Assembly (NCBI RefSeq): GCF_000315625.1 | Contig: NW_005434672.1 | Span: forward strand, 124,001-188,000 | Direction of reading: 5' to 3' | DNA from: Guillardia theta CCMP2712 | Taxonomy: Eukaryota; Cryptophyceae; Pyrenomonadales; Geminigeraceae | Length of the DNA stretch: 64,000 nt | Shown here: positions 34,515 to 45,826 of the stretch, piece after piece | Position numbering within the stretch: position 1 is the stretch's first letter | Layout of the letters: each line of letters begins with the position of its first letter | Notes under the pieces: model-generated | What the model saw: only the letters and a program-made list of their open reading frames with translations | Databases searched by the model: none | What the model was told of the DNA's origin: nothing | Program-made: the position numbers and the translations under genes

Positions 34515-36557
34515 GACTTGAAACGACTCCTGCTAGACCAGGCAGGGATAGTGTAGCAGACACACAATCTTCTGGCGCTAGGATGAAGAAGCGAGTGGAG
34601 AAACAGATGGAACTCAATGCAGGAAGGGCAAAGAGAAGGGAAGGTCGAAGAGAGGAGAGTAGTAGAGGAGGAGAGGAGGAGAGGAGGAGAGGAGGAGATG
34701 AGGAGAGGAGGAGAGGAGGAGAGGAGGAGGGTTGAGGGGAGGGAGGAAGACGGAGGGAGATGCTTGTCGGACGTTCGCTCGGTACACGGGCAAGGAGGAG
34801 GGAGGGTTGCGGAAGGGCGGACAGGAGACTGAGAAAACGTGTAGAGGAGGGGTCCTCGTCCTCTGCGGTACATGTGAATAGACTTGCAGGTTTGGTTAGT
34901 TTAGTAAATCTTTCGTACCAAAAGATGATTTTCTGGTACAAATATTTCCACCAAAACAAGTGTGAGTCCCCTTGAAGCTCGTTCAATAGGACCCCCTGCG
35001 GTATCAGGCCACTCTATTTCACTTTTGGCGCGTGAATCAACTTGGCAACCCGGTAAGACGGGAGGCTGCCGGACCTACACTGGACTGCCTAGTCCCGTGC
35101 CACTGAGCCTCTTGCCGGGCCCCGGCGTGATGATCCGAGTCATCGAGTCGGAGTCACACCCGGCTGAGTGGCGGCCCGGCCCGGCATACTAAGCTCTCGG
35201 ATTCTCAGGCCACTGTGAGAGAAACTTGCCAACCGTTTGGGCCCGGCGGCGGCCCCGGGGCCCGGGGTCAACCGTGACTGCGTGTCACTCGGGGAGTCCG
35301 AGTGCGGCAGTCCCGAACGGTATAGCCTTTCCGAAGTTCATCAGAGTCACTGAGTCATGATCGGACCCGGTCGGACCGTACCGTACGGTACTGAGTAGGG
35401 ACCGGCGTCCCGGGACGGTGCCAGTGTGATCACCGTCACTGTCAACCGTTACTACGTGACTAGACGGTCAAAGGCCGCAAGTTAGCGGCCCAAGACCGTA
35501 CACTGACTCCCGCTACTATCATCCTCAGACCGCCGGGGGGTGAAGTTAAGATGCCATCATCCGATGTACGGTCCGATGATCATCCGATGTATGTGACCAC
35601 AGTGTGAACTGTGGGACTCCAGGGATTTGAGCTCAGTAGTATCCGCGGCGAGTTGCCGCGGGCGGCCGGCCCCCCGTCCGACGGTCGCCGAGGATCGGAC
35701 GGCGCCCGGGGGACTATCATATCATAGTGCCCGGCCGCCCGGCGTTTCCGAAGTTTGAATGAAGGCCGGGGGCAAAGGCTGTCCGACTTGGCAAGTTCGA
35801 TCATGAGCCGCGCCTCGGGGGGGCCCGGGGGGGGGGCAGTCCGACTGAGTTAGAGGCGAGTTAATCTCCGATGCCGCGGCCAGCAATCAACTCCGATAGC
35901 GGCTGGGAAAGTACCGGGTGGTCTTCCCCTTTTTCCAAGGTGGCTTCGTAAAAAAAAAAGAACTTTTTTGGCATTGATTTTGTACCCAATTCTGTGAGAG
36001 TTACTACCAGACACTATACTAACTAAAATATTTCTCAGTACTCGATCGATCCTGACCCTTGGCGCAGGCACCTGCAGGTACCGGTGAATTTACCTTAATC
36101 AATAGGGGGTACTGATACCCCGGCCCTACCCCCTGGCCGAAGAGCTACTAAAAGCCAAGAGTCACCGCCGCTCCATCAACCAGGTACTAGTGCCATGCGT
36201 GCGTTCAAGAACATGCCGCCTTCATTCTTGCTCCATTCGCTCGTTTCTTCGTGGAATAGACAGAGACTTGTTTATAATCGTTTGCTTGTGTGATTTTTGA
36301 CGTCATTACAAGTGATAGGAGAGAGCATGCTGTTTGTTGTCTGTCGACATTTTGTGTATCAAGTGTTGTTGACAATTCGATATGACTGCATGACTGAAGT
36401 GTGATGCCTGCAACTTGTTCCTGCGCTCATCCTTGATAAACGTGTCTTATCTAAATGCAAGATATTACACGTTGACGTAAAGAGACATTGTGTTTTCCTC
36501 ATCGATATCTTTTAGGCTCAGACAAACAACCTTTTGACCCCACTTTGCAGTGCAACG
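34515..36557. other. Intergenic region with a GGA-rich tract and GC island D
   Basis: A purine-rich GAGGA/GGAGA repeat lies near 34650-34740. GC island D covers about 34990-35890. The last 600 bp (35950-36550) have ordinary composition and probably contain the promoter and perhaps a 5' UTR intron of the small gene at 36558, since CTTTGCAG ends 7 bp before its ATG. No other gene is supported. Confidence 0.5.
34990..35890. repeat. GC-rich intergenic island D
   Basis: This is the longest GC-rich block of the window. It contains TTCCGAAGTT at 35329-35338 and 35746-35755, GTACCGTACGGTAC near 35380, and many GTCACTG, GAGTCACTGAGTC and GGCCCGG words. Confidence 0.6.
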
Positions 36558-36863
36558 ATGTTCTTCGTACCGATCAACATGCTCCGCAACGACCCGTATT
36601 CCAGGTAATTTCTGAGCTGATGGCTGATCGACGTTGTGATTTCATCCTCTAGATACGACACCAAGGCATCTGGCAACTGGTACAAGGCCGACGAGCCCTG
36701 GGGCGCTTTCCTCCAGACCGATGGAAACCCTGCTGTTACCATCCACCCCTACGAGTCCGACGCTTCCTCTGGCTCCTTCAACCCCCAGGCCCACACCACC
36801 TGGGTCCCCGTTGACTGGTCCAGCTGGCCCAACTACAACGTGCACGGATATGGAGTCTACTAA
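36558..36863 (+). CDS. Small Trp/Tyr-rich protein with strong codon bias
   Basis: Two exons (36558-36604 and 36653-36863) join in frame to give 85 residues. The protein starts MFFVPINMLRNDPYSRYDTK and is rich in Trp, Tyr, Pro and Ser (NWYKADEPWGAF, VPVDWSSWPNYNVHGYG). No signal peptide, membrane segment or known domain is visible. In the second exon nearly all codons end in C or G (ACC, TCC, CCC, AAC, CAC), a stronger bias than in neighbouring genes, which suggests high expression. The 48-bp intron has canonical GT-AG ends. I do not recognise the family. Confidence 0.72.
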
Positions 36864-37341
36864 ACTAGTGGACCTGTGCTGTTAGATACTTGTGACAAGT
36901 ACATGTTGCTACAACAATCGTGATATTTTTATATCCGAACCTACTCGTCCTCCTCAACACAATCGCCCTCATCTTGCTCGCATTGAAAGGCGGGTTTCCT
37001 CGTGTTTGTTCTTAGCTGATTGTATCCATCAACGCTCGACACGTCAAGACGATTGTACGAGATCTTTTCCTAGTTCTTAGATGCTTGATCAGCGACTTCC
37101 AATTCGCACTTGTGTTGTTTCTCAGATAGTAGTTGGAATCATAGTCACAAGCTTCGTATTCCACAAAGTCTGATTTCATTCATTTTATGAGGTAAATAGG
37201 GGTGTATTGGATGAAGGCAAGTTGCTTTTTGAGTAATATTTTCGCGCTTTTCGAGAATTTTCATTGAGGAGTCAGAAGGAGGGTGAAAGTGATATGAGCT
37301 GAGGAATTTTAGACGGCACAAGTGTCATGATGTAACTTGGT
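36864..37341. other. Intergenic region, convergent gene ends
   Basis: These 478 bp lie between the 3' ends of the small gene at 36558 and TSR1. The composition is ordinary and I see no gene or structured element. Confidence 0.5.
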
Positions 37342-39834
37342 TTATTGGGGAGTCGCGTTGGTTTTGAGCTGTTTTGCAGCATTTTCAGGGTACGGAGGAT
37401 ATACACGTTTGTACAAAGACATGCAGACTGTGTCCGAGTGTAAGATAGGAGCATCAAACAAACACTGTGAGCCGAGTCAAAAGGCAACACTTCCATCCAC
37501 CACCTTACCTTCATGTAGCCGTGAGTGCCTAGCGGCTCTCTTATCTGTCCTCGTCGACCTTCCTTGGTCCAGAGCTCGACGGGTTTGAACCACCGAACAT
37601 CCTCCGGGTTGTGGAACATGAATCTACAAGTCGCTTTTCTCTTGTGAATCTTATACGGAAGTCCCGTCAAGACGATTCGCTTCAGAACTATTCTGTTAGC
37701 GTTCGGGCCCAATGATTTGCCTGCGATCCACAAAATCATTATGGGCATGTCAAGAGGTCAACAGACGTACCTGTTGCCACTATGGTGAGTGCTCCGCTCT
37801 TTTGTCGCTTCAGCAGTAGAACAGGAGCTGCAACACGCAATCAATAATTGCAAGGTTTCTCTCGAGATGTCTTCACCTGGGGGCCAGATCGCCGGCGCGT
37901 ACATGGATGCTATGCACGTTCCTCGAGCTGGAAGGTACCGGAGAAGTTTGAACTTGTCACTGGCACGATACAGTCATGTTAGCAAGAGGGCAGGCAGAAG
38001 TCAATCGGAATGACCTGTTGTTTTTCTGCTCTGAATAGATTGGTCGGACCTCTATCCTCCTCATCCCGCACACAAGGATGAGTTGGTCTTTTCCCTTGAT
38101 GACATCTCCGTCTTCCTTGAAGCGATCGACAGAGCAGTTCATCAGCGTCATGTTGTTCTCATACTTGAGCAGCCCAACGACAACGAGGGCGTTATGGTTG
38201 TCCAGCAATCCTCTACAGTACGTGGCAACGGATTCGAACTCCTCCCGTGGCACTCGGAGCCAGAGGGTCACGTAAGAACCCACGTCGATTCCACCCATCT
38301 TGGCGTCAGCCAGAGCTCTTGCCTTGGAAGCGTTTGCATTCTTAAAGTGAGAGATCTTGGAGTAGTCACGAGGGAGATTTTCATTCGGGTCCCAGGGAGA
38401 AGACCTGAGGCTCTTGACGCCACGGTACTTCTGGAAGCGAGTGCGAGCAGGTACCTTGGAGTCGAGAGGAACATCGATCTCGTCGGGAAACATCTCGTTC
38501 TCTTTTGCCTCTTTCTTCAGGCGGAGAAACTCTTCCATCTCCTGCTGATCATGATCGTCCTCCTGCATGTCTTGATCGTCTTCGTCATCATCGTCCTCGA
38601 GAATCTCTTGTTCAGATTCTTCGTCCGATTCCTGACTTTCCCCATCTTCTCCCTCGTCCTCATTCTCATCGTCGGTATCTCCATTGCTTCCCTCATACTC
38701 GTCATCATTGTCTACGTACCAGGCAGCTTGATAAGATCCTGTGCCCTTCGGGACTTTCTTGACCTTTTTCTTGCCTTGCATCTCATCCTCGGTAGGCCAA
38801 GTTTGTTCCTGATCCATTTCATCCACTTCGTGCTCCATAACAAGAGAGTCCTGCTCTTCTGGATCAGGATAGACTGTGCTTTCTTCCTCCCCGCCCACTT
38901 CCTTCCCAGCTTTCCCTGATCTGTGGGGATCTCCATGGATCGTCAAATGGGAGGCTTGGAATGTCCCAAACGAAGGAATGTGAAACAACTTGTTTACATT
39001 CAAGGAGGCATTTTTAACATATCCTGTTATTCCAATCACAGGGTCTTTGCCCTGATCATCATTGTACGTGTGAAGCTTTTCTGCGAGAATCGAAGGTCGA
39101 TTGGACCAAGATGGACGAACAGGAATGCTGATGTTGCTCAGATGCCGTCGGACAGACAGTCGATCTACCGACGATCCACCGAACACCTTGACATCTCGAT
39201 TGAACATATTCTTCAGCTTTGCTCCCCAAACTTTGATGGGGGACTCATGTTTGGGGCCAACGTGCTCATTGAAGTTCTGGAGAACAGCTATGATCGTGGG
39301 GGGGATTCCATATGCTTTCAACAAGTTGATCAAGTGCAAAGACTTTGCGTCAACTTCTTCTTGTGCATCTACAACAAAGGCAACGACATCTGCAACAATC
39401 ATAATGTCCATCAGCATCACTGGGTCTGTTGGGGCGTCGATAGCTGACACCCAGTGCGCCGCTGTCTCGAGCTGTACAGTTACAAGGCCATGACTAGTAT
39501 CATCGTGCATCTCCTCGGAGTTCTTTTCCCTCAAGAGAACCTTTGCCTGTGATAAGTTCGCAGATTTTGTGATCTTCATGAAGACGCACAGACGAGGAGC
39601 TGATGAACCGTCCAGACCTCTTCGCGCGCTAAGAGCTTTCTTCCTTTGCTCGTTCACTGCTTGCCTTGCCTTGTTGATCCTCTCAGCTCTTCCTTTGGAG
39701 GAGGAGGAGGAGGAGGAGGCATTCTTTAGCTCGACACGGCCTGAGTTTGCCTTCTTGATGGCCTTCTTGGAAGGGCCCGACGACTTGAACGGCTTGTTCT
39801 TCTGCTTCAGCTGCGAGCGGTGGTGATGCTGCAT
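37342..39834 (-). CDS. TSR1: Pre-rRNA-processing protein TSR1
   Basis: Five exons on the minus strand (38015-39834, 37877-37959, 37771-37827, 37509-37720, 37342-37464) join in frame to give 764 residues, about the family's usual length. TSR1 belongs to the BMS1/TSR1 GTPase-like family and acts in late 40S ribosomal subunit maturation. Signatures are the [16 protein letters not shown]-terminus, [18 protein letters not shown], a long acidic centre (about residues 330-445), then [45 protein letters not shown] and GTHGYMKCLFDAP near the end, followed by [11 protein letters not shown]. The last intron is only 44 bp. As in other TSR1 proteins I see no intact P-loop. Confidence 0.95.
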
Positions 39835-41340
39835 GGCACGTGCGACTTCACATAAATTTTGCAGTAAACTATAACTTGAAAATTGAAATTTATTTCAAAC
39901 CAGCTGTCTTGCAAGTCCGCCTCAGAGTATTAAACACTTTTTCTTCATTGGTAGTACACTTGTCTCCTACGGTACGTGCCTTCGATTGTTGAGCTTTATC
40001 CAGTGTTGGTCTTGCTTCAAAACTTCTCCACCGTTCAAGTTCTGCATCTGTTCTCTGATTCCCTCATTTCCTTCCTTGAATCTTTCAAAAGTTTCGACAA
40101 GAACAGTCAAGTCACTGAATCTCCTTCCTTCCGAGTTCCTGTTAGGTTTCCATATGCTCTCTGCTGAATTCTTCCAAAGCAGGATGTTTCTTCACACTGT
40201 CACCAAAATGCAATGGCTATCCATGCGTTCTCCAACGTTCCAAAATATTTTATGACGTTGATACCTGACACATTTGCATCTTTCCAACATGTATAGTACT
40301 ACGAGGATGAGACTTGACCGTACATTAGCGAGATCATCTACGACACTATTTAAGCCAGGAGAGGAACAGTTTCCGCTGCTCGATCTTCCTCTCTCTCTTC
40401 TACATTCGTCCCTTCATAAGTTATCTTGCTACTGCTGATACATAAACAAATCTAGATTCATTCTTCATTCTTCCAAGTGCACTTTGCTACGTTGTTGGAG
40501 CAAGTCCCACATCAGTATCTTCATACACCTGTTGATGCTCAGGGGATCTGGGGAAATTCTTTGGTGTGCGCATCCTTTCACTCTGGCGAACATCGTCCCC
40601 CGTCATTGCAAGCTTGCCACTGCCACTGCCTATCGCTATGAGATTGACGGCGACGTTTAGTAGCAACAACAATTCCGTCAAGCTTGCTCAGGCGTTGCTA
40701 TCAGTACTTCTCATTTCTACGCCCGGGTTACCAGGCAACCCACACTAGAATCGGTGCTTCAATTCATCCAGCATCCCTTCTGTATTAGGTGATGCTCGTC
40801 TAATCCTAAGTAAACAGCAGCGAAAGTCTCGAACTTGAAATATGAATCATAAACCCCTCCATTTGCCCACCCAGCTCTTCCTATAAGTGCCACTATTGTG
40901 GGCATTGGGTACTTCCACTTGCACAGACGGTGGCAGCGCCCTATACCGGAAGTAACTCGAGTCACTGGTGACCACAAACTTGGCTTGATGCCATTGATCG
41001 AACCTTTCTTGCAGAATATGTTCCTATCTCATCAGCTTTGATCCTCTAATATGTCATCATACTATCATTTCGCCAAGCCATGTGACGATACATGATTTCT
41101 GCGACATTACCAGAGCGACTCAAGAGATTCCAAAACAGGGATTTCAACAGAGAGCCTTGAAAACAAAATTTCCGGCTCTCTGCACACTATCCACGATGAA
41201 CAAAGGCATCGAAACAGTTCAAACGGCAGAGCTTCTTTCCCTATTTTCCAAACAAGCAAACATGGCCCCTTAGCTCTACAACAAAACGGAAGCATGACCC
41301 TCGTTGACCATAATTATTCAGAGCGATTAACTTTGGCCGT

Positions 41341-41394
41341 GATCAGGAGATTCGGATGACTGTCGGATGACCGCGATCAGGAGATTCGGATGAC
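41341..41394. repeat. 20-bp direct repeat
   Basis: The sequence GATCAGGAGATTCGGATGAC occurs at 41341-41360 and again at 41375-41394, separated by 14 bp. Confidence 0.95.
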
Positions 41395-41478
41395 GTTCCG
41401 TCTGATGACTCTGATTACCGGAATTTTCCGAGTTTCCAGGAAAGCTGACGCCAGACGGTAACCTTTCAGTCTTGACTA

Positions 41479-41576
41479 AAAGTTAAGTTAAAAATCAGTA
41501 CGAGGACAATCAGGAGAGTTGAGGTGGCCCAGAACGAGCACCTGATTGTCCTCGTGCTGATTTTTAACTTAACTTT
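41479..41576. repeat. 36-bp inverted repeat, possible element terminus
   Basis: The arm 41479-41514 is the reverse complement of 41541-41576 with one mismatch; the loop is 26 bp. The right arm and its flank (41541-41584) recur at 44077-44120 in the same orientation with two mismatches. The arm contains TTTTTAACTTAACTTT, in sharp compositional contrast to the GC island that begins about 25 bp further on. Confidence 0.85.
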
Positions 41577-42055
41577 GAGTAAAGAAGTTAACGTGTTCTT
41601 TGACTCGAGTCATCGGAAGTTACCAGTACTAAAGTACTTCCCTGCCGGGCGCCGGCCGTCATCCAGGCAGCGAGTCCGAGGCTCCGGCGGGCCACTTGGG
41701 CTCGGAGACTCCGAGGCTCCGCGCGTACCAGCCGTAGACCGTTTCCGGCGTCGGTCCGATCCGCTATTAATATTTTATTATTGATTCAGGTCGGGGGATC
41801 AAGTGCCTCGAGTGATCTGGAAATAGGGTGATCTACTGGTCAGCAGAAAAAAAAGTTAAAAAAGAATACAAGTAGTTTTAATCGGTTCCATCCGCTGGCA
41901 GTAAGGTAACGGAGGGTGTTGCGAGGGAACCCATATCTGATATCTCATATCAGCGCTTTCTGTACACATCCCCTCGACCGATCATCGCGCTGCCGCACCT
42001 GTTGTGAACACCTGAAGACCCAACTACTTGTCTTTATCCAAGATTAGATCACATC

Positions 42056-42634
42056 ATGATTCAGATCGCCGGAAGAATCTGTTGCACATGGAATGAGGAA
42101 GGCAGTATGAATGAACCAGTCGACTACGGAGAGGAGGAAGCGAATGTTCGATGCATCGACCTCACATCCTTGAAGCCAGGAGACATCTTTTATGATCATT
42201 TCTGGCATGAGCGATTCTTTGTCATACCCGAGCAAACCGAAGAGCCTCAAGCATTTCAGAACGACCGACTCCATTGCTCTGTTCCGAGCAAAGTTGCAAC
42301 TGAAGCTGACAAAACTACGTCGATGAGTTCTGCAACGAGCCCGTCTTCTCCGAGCATCCATAGCAAGAATCCGATGGCAAATGACCGGCCCAAACACTGG
42401 AGCGAAGAGGAGCATAGACTTTTCCTGAAAGGACTAGAACTCTTCTGTCAGTTCAAGTCCGTGCCATACAACGAAGACGGGACCTTGTTCGTCGGACTAG
42501 GAACTGGTGTGGCAGAGAAGATTGCAAAGCTAGTGAGGACACGATCGCCGTTGCAAGTCAGATCACATGCTCAGAAATACTTCCAAAAGTTGATCCGCAA
42601 TATGAAACGAGACGCCAAAAAACTGGGGAAATAA
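42056..42634 (+). CDS. MYB-related transcription factor of the SHAQKYF class
   Basis: This single-exon frame encodes 192 residues. A MYB-like domain at about 112-185 starts KHWSEEEHRLFLKGLELF and ends SPLQVRSHAQKYFQKL, the SHAQKYF signature of CCA1/REVEILLE-type single-MYB factors of plants and algae. Between helices 1 and 2 it carries an unusual insertion (CQFKSVPYNEDGTLFVGLG), and the second conserved Trp of the usual G-x-W motif is absent. The N-terminal part is acidic. It should bind DNA in the nucleus; in relatives, targets include clock and light-regulated promoters. The first ATG is used. Confidence 0.88.
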   Translation: MIQIAGRICCTWNEEGSMNEPVDYGEEEANVRCIDLTSLKPGDIFYDHFWHERFFVIPEQTEEPQAFQNDRLHCSVPSKVATEADKTTSMSSATSPSSPSIHSKNPMANDRPKHWSEEEHRLFLKGLELFCQFKSVPYNEDGTLFVGLGTGVAEKIAKLVRTRSPLQVRSHAQKYFQKLIRNMKRDAKKLGK

Positions 42635-43379
42635 GCTGTCTGTCATTTTCTTGTAGTCTGTTGATGCCACCCCTGAATTAGCTTCGTTGTACAAACAATT
42701 CGTAAATCTTCTTGCTGTACCACCCGCATGCGACCCGATGCGGTGCTTTGAATTTGTTGAGACAGTAGACTAAAACATAATGATTTGTTTGTCTTTCCGT
42801 CTGTGGGTCTGGACCGAGGGATGCTCCTTTGCAAGGCTGTTTCTGTTAGCCTGCAATGAAAACGATGGACATCATAGATGTGCCAAGGATTGAGCGACAG
42901 GATGTACTTATTAATTACGACAACACTCTTGTGATCTTTTGTACAACAAGATTGAATTTTGCTCTGCACGAGTGAATTGCAACAGGATGAAGCTTCTCGC
43001 ATCTAATCATTATCGTTCGGATCACGGTGGAGGCAACTGCAGTAGGGCATCTGTTGCCAAGAGCCATGCCACCGTCACATTGTCACATCTAGACGTTTCA
43101 CCAAGGATCGCAGACATTTACAGCAAGCGCACAAGCCCCTGATCAGAACACGCCGGCAGCAGGTGCTCGAAGTGATGCGGCTGGAACAACGTTCCAGCCT
43201 GCTTCTCGATACGGCGATCATCGGATCGTTCGAGAGCATGAGTCGGACGAGTGTCAGGTCCGTCAGAGACCGCCTCGGTCGGAATAATTTGAAGCCTGAG
43301 GCTGGACATCACATGAGCTCAGACTGAGAGGCTGTCATAGTGGCAAAACGCCACTGGTATCATGGCATGACTCGTGACT

Positions 43380-44050
43380 CTAACCTTGCAAACTGTCCGA
43401 TGAGCGGCCAGAGCCAAGACCAGAGACACGGTAGCCGCTGAGCTTCTGAGTTGAACTCAGGCACCGTGCACGGTGGCGTCACCGTGGCTCGGACGGACTA
43501 CTCAGTGACCGTACAGTGACTACCTCCCGGACGACGAGTGCCGCGGCCCGGCCGGTCGGCCAACACTGCCGGGCTCAGCTGGCCCGCCCGCCGGGCCGGC
43601 GCGGCGTCCGAGTCACTCGGAGCCTCGGAGGCGAGTCGCCGCCGGCACCCCACCGTGACCGCCGCCGCGCCGCGGGCGGGGTCGCCGGACTCCCCACTGA
43701 GCCTCGGAGGCCGCTCAGAGCCCCTCAGCGGCGCCTAGTACCGGGTCAAGTCAGATCCGACGAGCCTCACACGGAGGGCCCCGCCGCCACGGCCGGCCGG
43801 GCGTGCCGGGCGGCTGTGGGCCCCCCGGTGCCCGTGGCCCCGGGCACCGTGACCTGAGGGCGGCCGCTCGGACGCCGTCGCCGCGCCCGGCCCGGCGCTC
43901 TGCGGGTGACTGAGCCTCCGCCGAGCGCGGCGGCCGGGCCGCAAGTTCCGACTCGAGTCGGACGGTGCCATCATTGAACTTACCGTACGCCGCCGAAGGC
44001 TTCGGAACTGAATGAGACGCGGCCTTCCGACCGGACTGAGTCCGATCACT
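43380..44050. repeat. GC-rich intergenic island F
   Basis: This block is very GC-rich (GCCCGGCCGG, GGGCCCCCCGG, CGGCCGG words) with GAGTCACTCGGAG and TTCGGAACT near its edges. The AT-rich 44-bp repeat starts 27 bp after its right edge. Confidence 0.6.
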
Positions 44051-44076
44051 GCGGCAGTTGACTTATAAGTCTATCT

Positions 44077-44120
44077 CCTGATGGTCCTCGTACTGATTTT
44101 TAACTTAACTTTGAGTAAAG
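44077..44120 (+). repeat. 44-bp dispersed repeat copy
   Basis: This copy matches 41541-41584 at 42 of 44 positions and is the inverse of 41479-41514. It lies 27 bp upstream of the start codon of the twin CX9C gene. Confidence 0.85.
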
Positions 44121-44147
44121 GACGAGGTTCTCATTGAATGATCCGCC

Positions 44148-44591
44148 ATGGCATCAGACGCGCCAGCCGCTTCCTCACACCCGGAAGAAACGAAATCGCA
44201 GGTGAGGGGAGAGGGAGAGGAGAGGAGGAGGAGATGTTGAGTGAAGGAGAATAGATGTCAATAGGGAGGAAGAGAGCAAGAACACGGGCAGAGATGTGTG
44301 CAAAGCAAGTCGTTGTGTTTGTGGAGGTATCCGTCATCAACGAGGAAGACAGCGGATACTTTGTCGTGACCTTGTGGACTTGTTTGCGCTGAATTTATGA
44401 TGGAGCAGCAGGAGCGATGTGGCGAAGAAGCTATGAGTCTCCTCAATTGCCTGGTCCAAGGGAAGGAGGATTGCACAAAGTACATGGAATCCTTCAAGAA
44501 ATGCGCAAGGAAAGCAAAACTGAAACAATTTCTTTTGGTGGAAGAATGCCCGTCACCAAGCAAACCCACAAAGCAGGAAGGACACACATGA
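44148..44591 (+). CDS. Twin CX9C (CHCH-type) protein
   Basis: Two exons (44148-44201 and 44412-44591) join in frame to give 77 residues. The second exon carries C-x9-C twice: CGEEAMSLLNC and CTKYMESFKKC. This is the twin CX9C helical-hairpin motif of small proteins imported and oxidised in the mitochondrial intermembrane space by Mia40, such as Cox17, Cmc1 and Cox23 relatives. A role in respiratory complex assembly or copper handling is likely; the subfamily cannot be told. The N-terminal exon is short, hydrophilic and has no cleavable presequence, as expected for this import route. The start follows directly after a dispersed repeat and a GC island. Confidence 0.82.
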
Positions 44592-44659
44592 GTAAGAACT
44601 CCTGCTGCTTCCCTCTCGACTCTCTTTGCCTCGCTTGCGACTGGAGTGTGGGCGGTCGG

Positions 44660-45826
44660 ATGAGCGTTCGTTTGCTGCACAGCAGTGGTAGGAGAGACAA
44701 GGTTGTCATGGTCAAGAACGAGGAGGTGATAGCAAGCTCAGCATCGGTGCTCGAATATCTGTCTCTGGTGAAGGGCAACCGAGGCAGGATGGGAAGTATG
44801 CGGTATCGGTGGGTACGCAATGTCGGCAGTAAATCTTTCCGTCTGCAAGAAATTGTCGACCGCTTGGCCAAGGACGTTTTCTATGACATCAACAAGTGCG
44901 ATGGAGATGTGAGTTCTGAAATCAAGCGAAATATTTCTGATCACTGTGTAGAATCTCAGCTCCGCTGAGAGAGCTTCGTTGCTGGCGAGGCAGGGTGTCT
45001 TAGCTTACATCTGCGAGCCGGTGAGAGCTGCTATGAGGTCTGTTGACGAGGTTTTGCTGACTTTTTGAAAAGAATTCTCTGAGAGACATTCTGGAGCACA
45101 ACATCACGATTGCACACAATGAGCTGCAAGAAAGAATGCAACATGTTGTGGGCGATAAGGAGAGCAAAGATGAGTCTACAGTTATGATCTGTTTGTCCTG
45201 GGGCACAGCTCCCGATCAGGCCGGCGGAAGGTAAAGAGGATAGAAGTAGAATGCAGGAGTGACATCAAGGTCATGCATGCTGTTGACAGGTCGGCGGAGA
45301 GGAAGTATGTTGATGTCGTCGTTCACATGTCTGCCCAAGAAATCTTCGGTAAGGGAAAGAGATTCGCATTGCTCTGGTTGAATGTCTCGGAAGATGATGA
45401 CCAAACTTTCGTCCGTATTGTCAAACCGAGCAAGAAGAAGACTGTTCATGACAGGCATGTTCATGTCTTGATGTTCGAATCGTGTTTCAACAATATCTTA
45501 ATGCGAACTCGCTGCTATCAACGAATGATGTTCAAAAGTTGAAGTGTTGATGTCATGATGAACCTGACGGTAGGAACTCTACGAGCTCGGCAAGAGCAGG
45601 GAAGAAAGAAAGTGAGATAACAATCATGGTGAGCGAGAGGCAAGACGACGGTAGTCGCTCATGTTTGTCCAGGCCACCTCGGAAGGAAGGCTGGAAGAAC
45701 ACGATTTCGCTCAGCTTGTGGTGAATTACATGCGATCTTCTTTCCTTCGTCATTGCTCCGCAGGTTGTCAGAGGGAAGGAAGTCATTGCTTCTGAAGAAA
45801 TCTCGACGGACGTGGTTGATGTTTGA
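44660..45826 (+). CDS. Unrecognised multi-exon gene
   Basis: Exons 44660-44908, 44952-45020, 45073-45230, 45290-45348, 45574-45611, 45673-45720 and 45764-45826 join in frame to about 227 residues. The best-supported part is exons 2-4 (SSAERASLLARQGVLAYICE, SLRDILEHNITIAHNELQER, ERKYVDVVVHMSAQEIF), which alternate hydrophobic and charged residues like a folded domain. No family is recognised and no signal or membrane segment is seen. The 3' end is uncertain. A donor at 45821 could instead join an exon starting near 45864 (ICEMAAMEFAKRGYTLVRCR) and extend the protein. The gene starts 68 bp after the twin CX9C gene on the same strand. Confidence 0.45.

Larger units (their letters stand above)
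39835..42055. other. Intergenic region with direct and inverted repeats
   Basis: No gene is supported over 2.2 kb; the short frames show no domain. A direct repeat lies at 41341-41394, a 36-bp inverted repeat at 41479-41576 and a short GC island at about 41600-41765. An ATAGGGTGATC word near 41824 precedes the MYB gene. Confidence 0.5.
42635..44147. other. Intergenic region with GC island F
   Basis: No gene is supported. The 3' flank of the MYB gene has ordinary composition. A GC island covers about 43380-44050 and contains frames that are open only because AT-rich stops are rare. The interval ends in the 44-bp repeat at 44077-44120. Confidence 0.5.

Noticed and set aside
40487-40977. Two small minus-strand frames upstream of TSR1
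   Set aside because: They lack domains, splice partners and conserved motifs, and their lengths are within chance for this composition.
41524-41784. Plus-strand frame with LVLIFNLTLSKEVNVF
   Set aside because: It begins within the inverted repeat and runs into a GC island; no homology is recognised.
43516-44049. Open frames on both strands in GC island F
   Set aside because: At such GC content stop codons are rare. The predicted proteins are Arg/Pro/Ala-rich and overlap on both strands, which is typical of chance.
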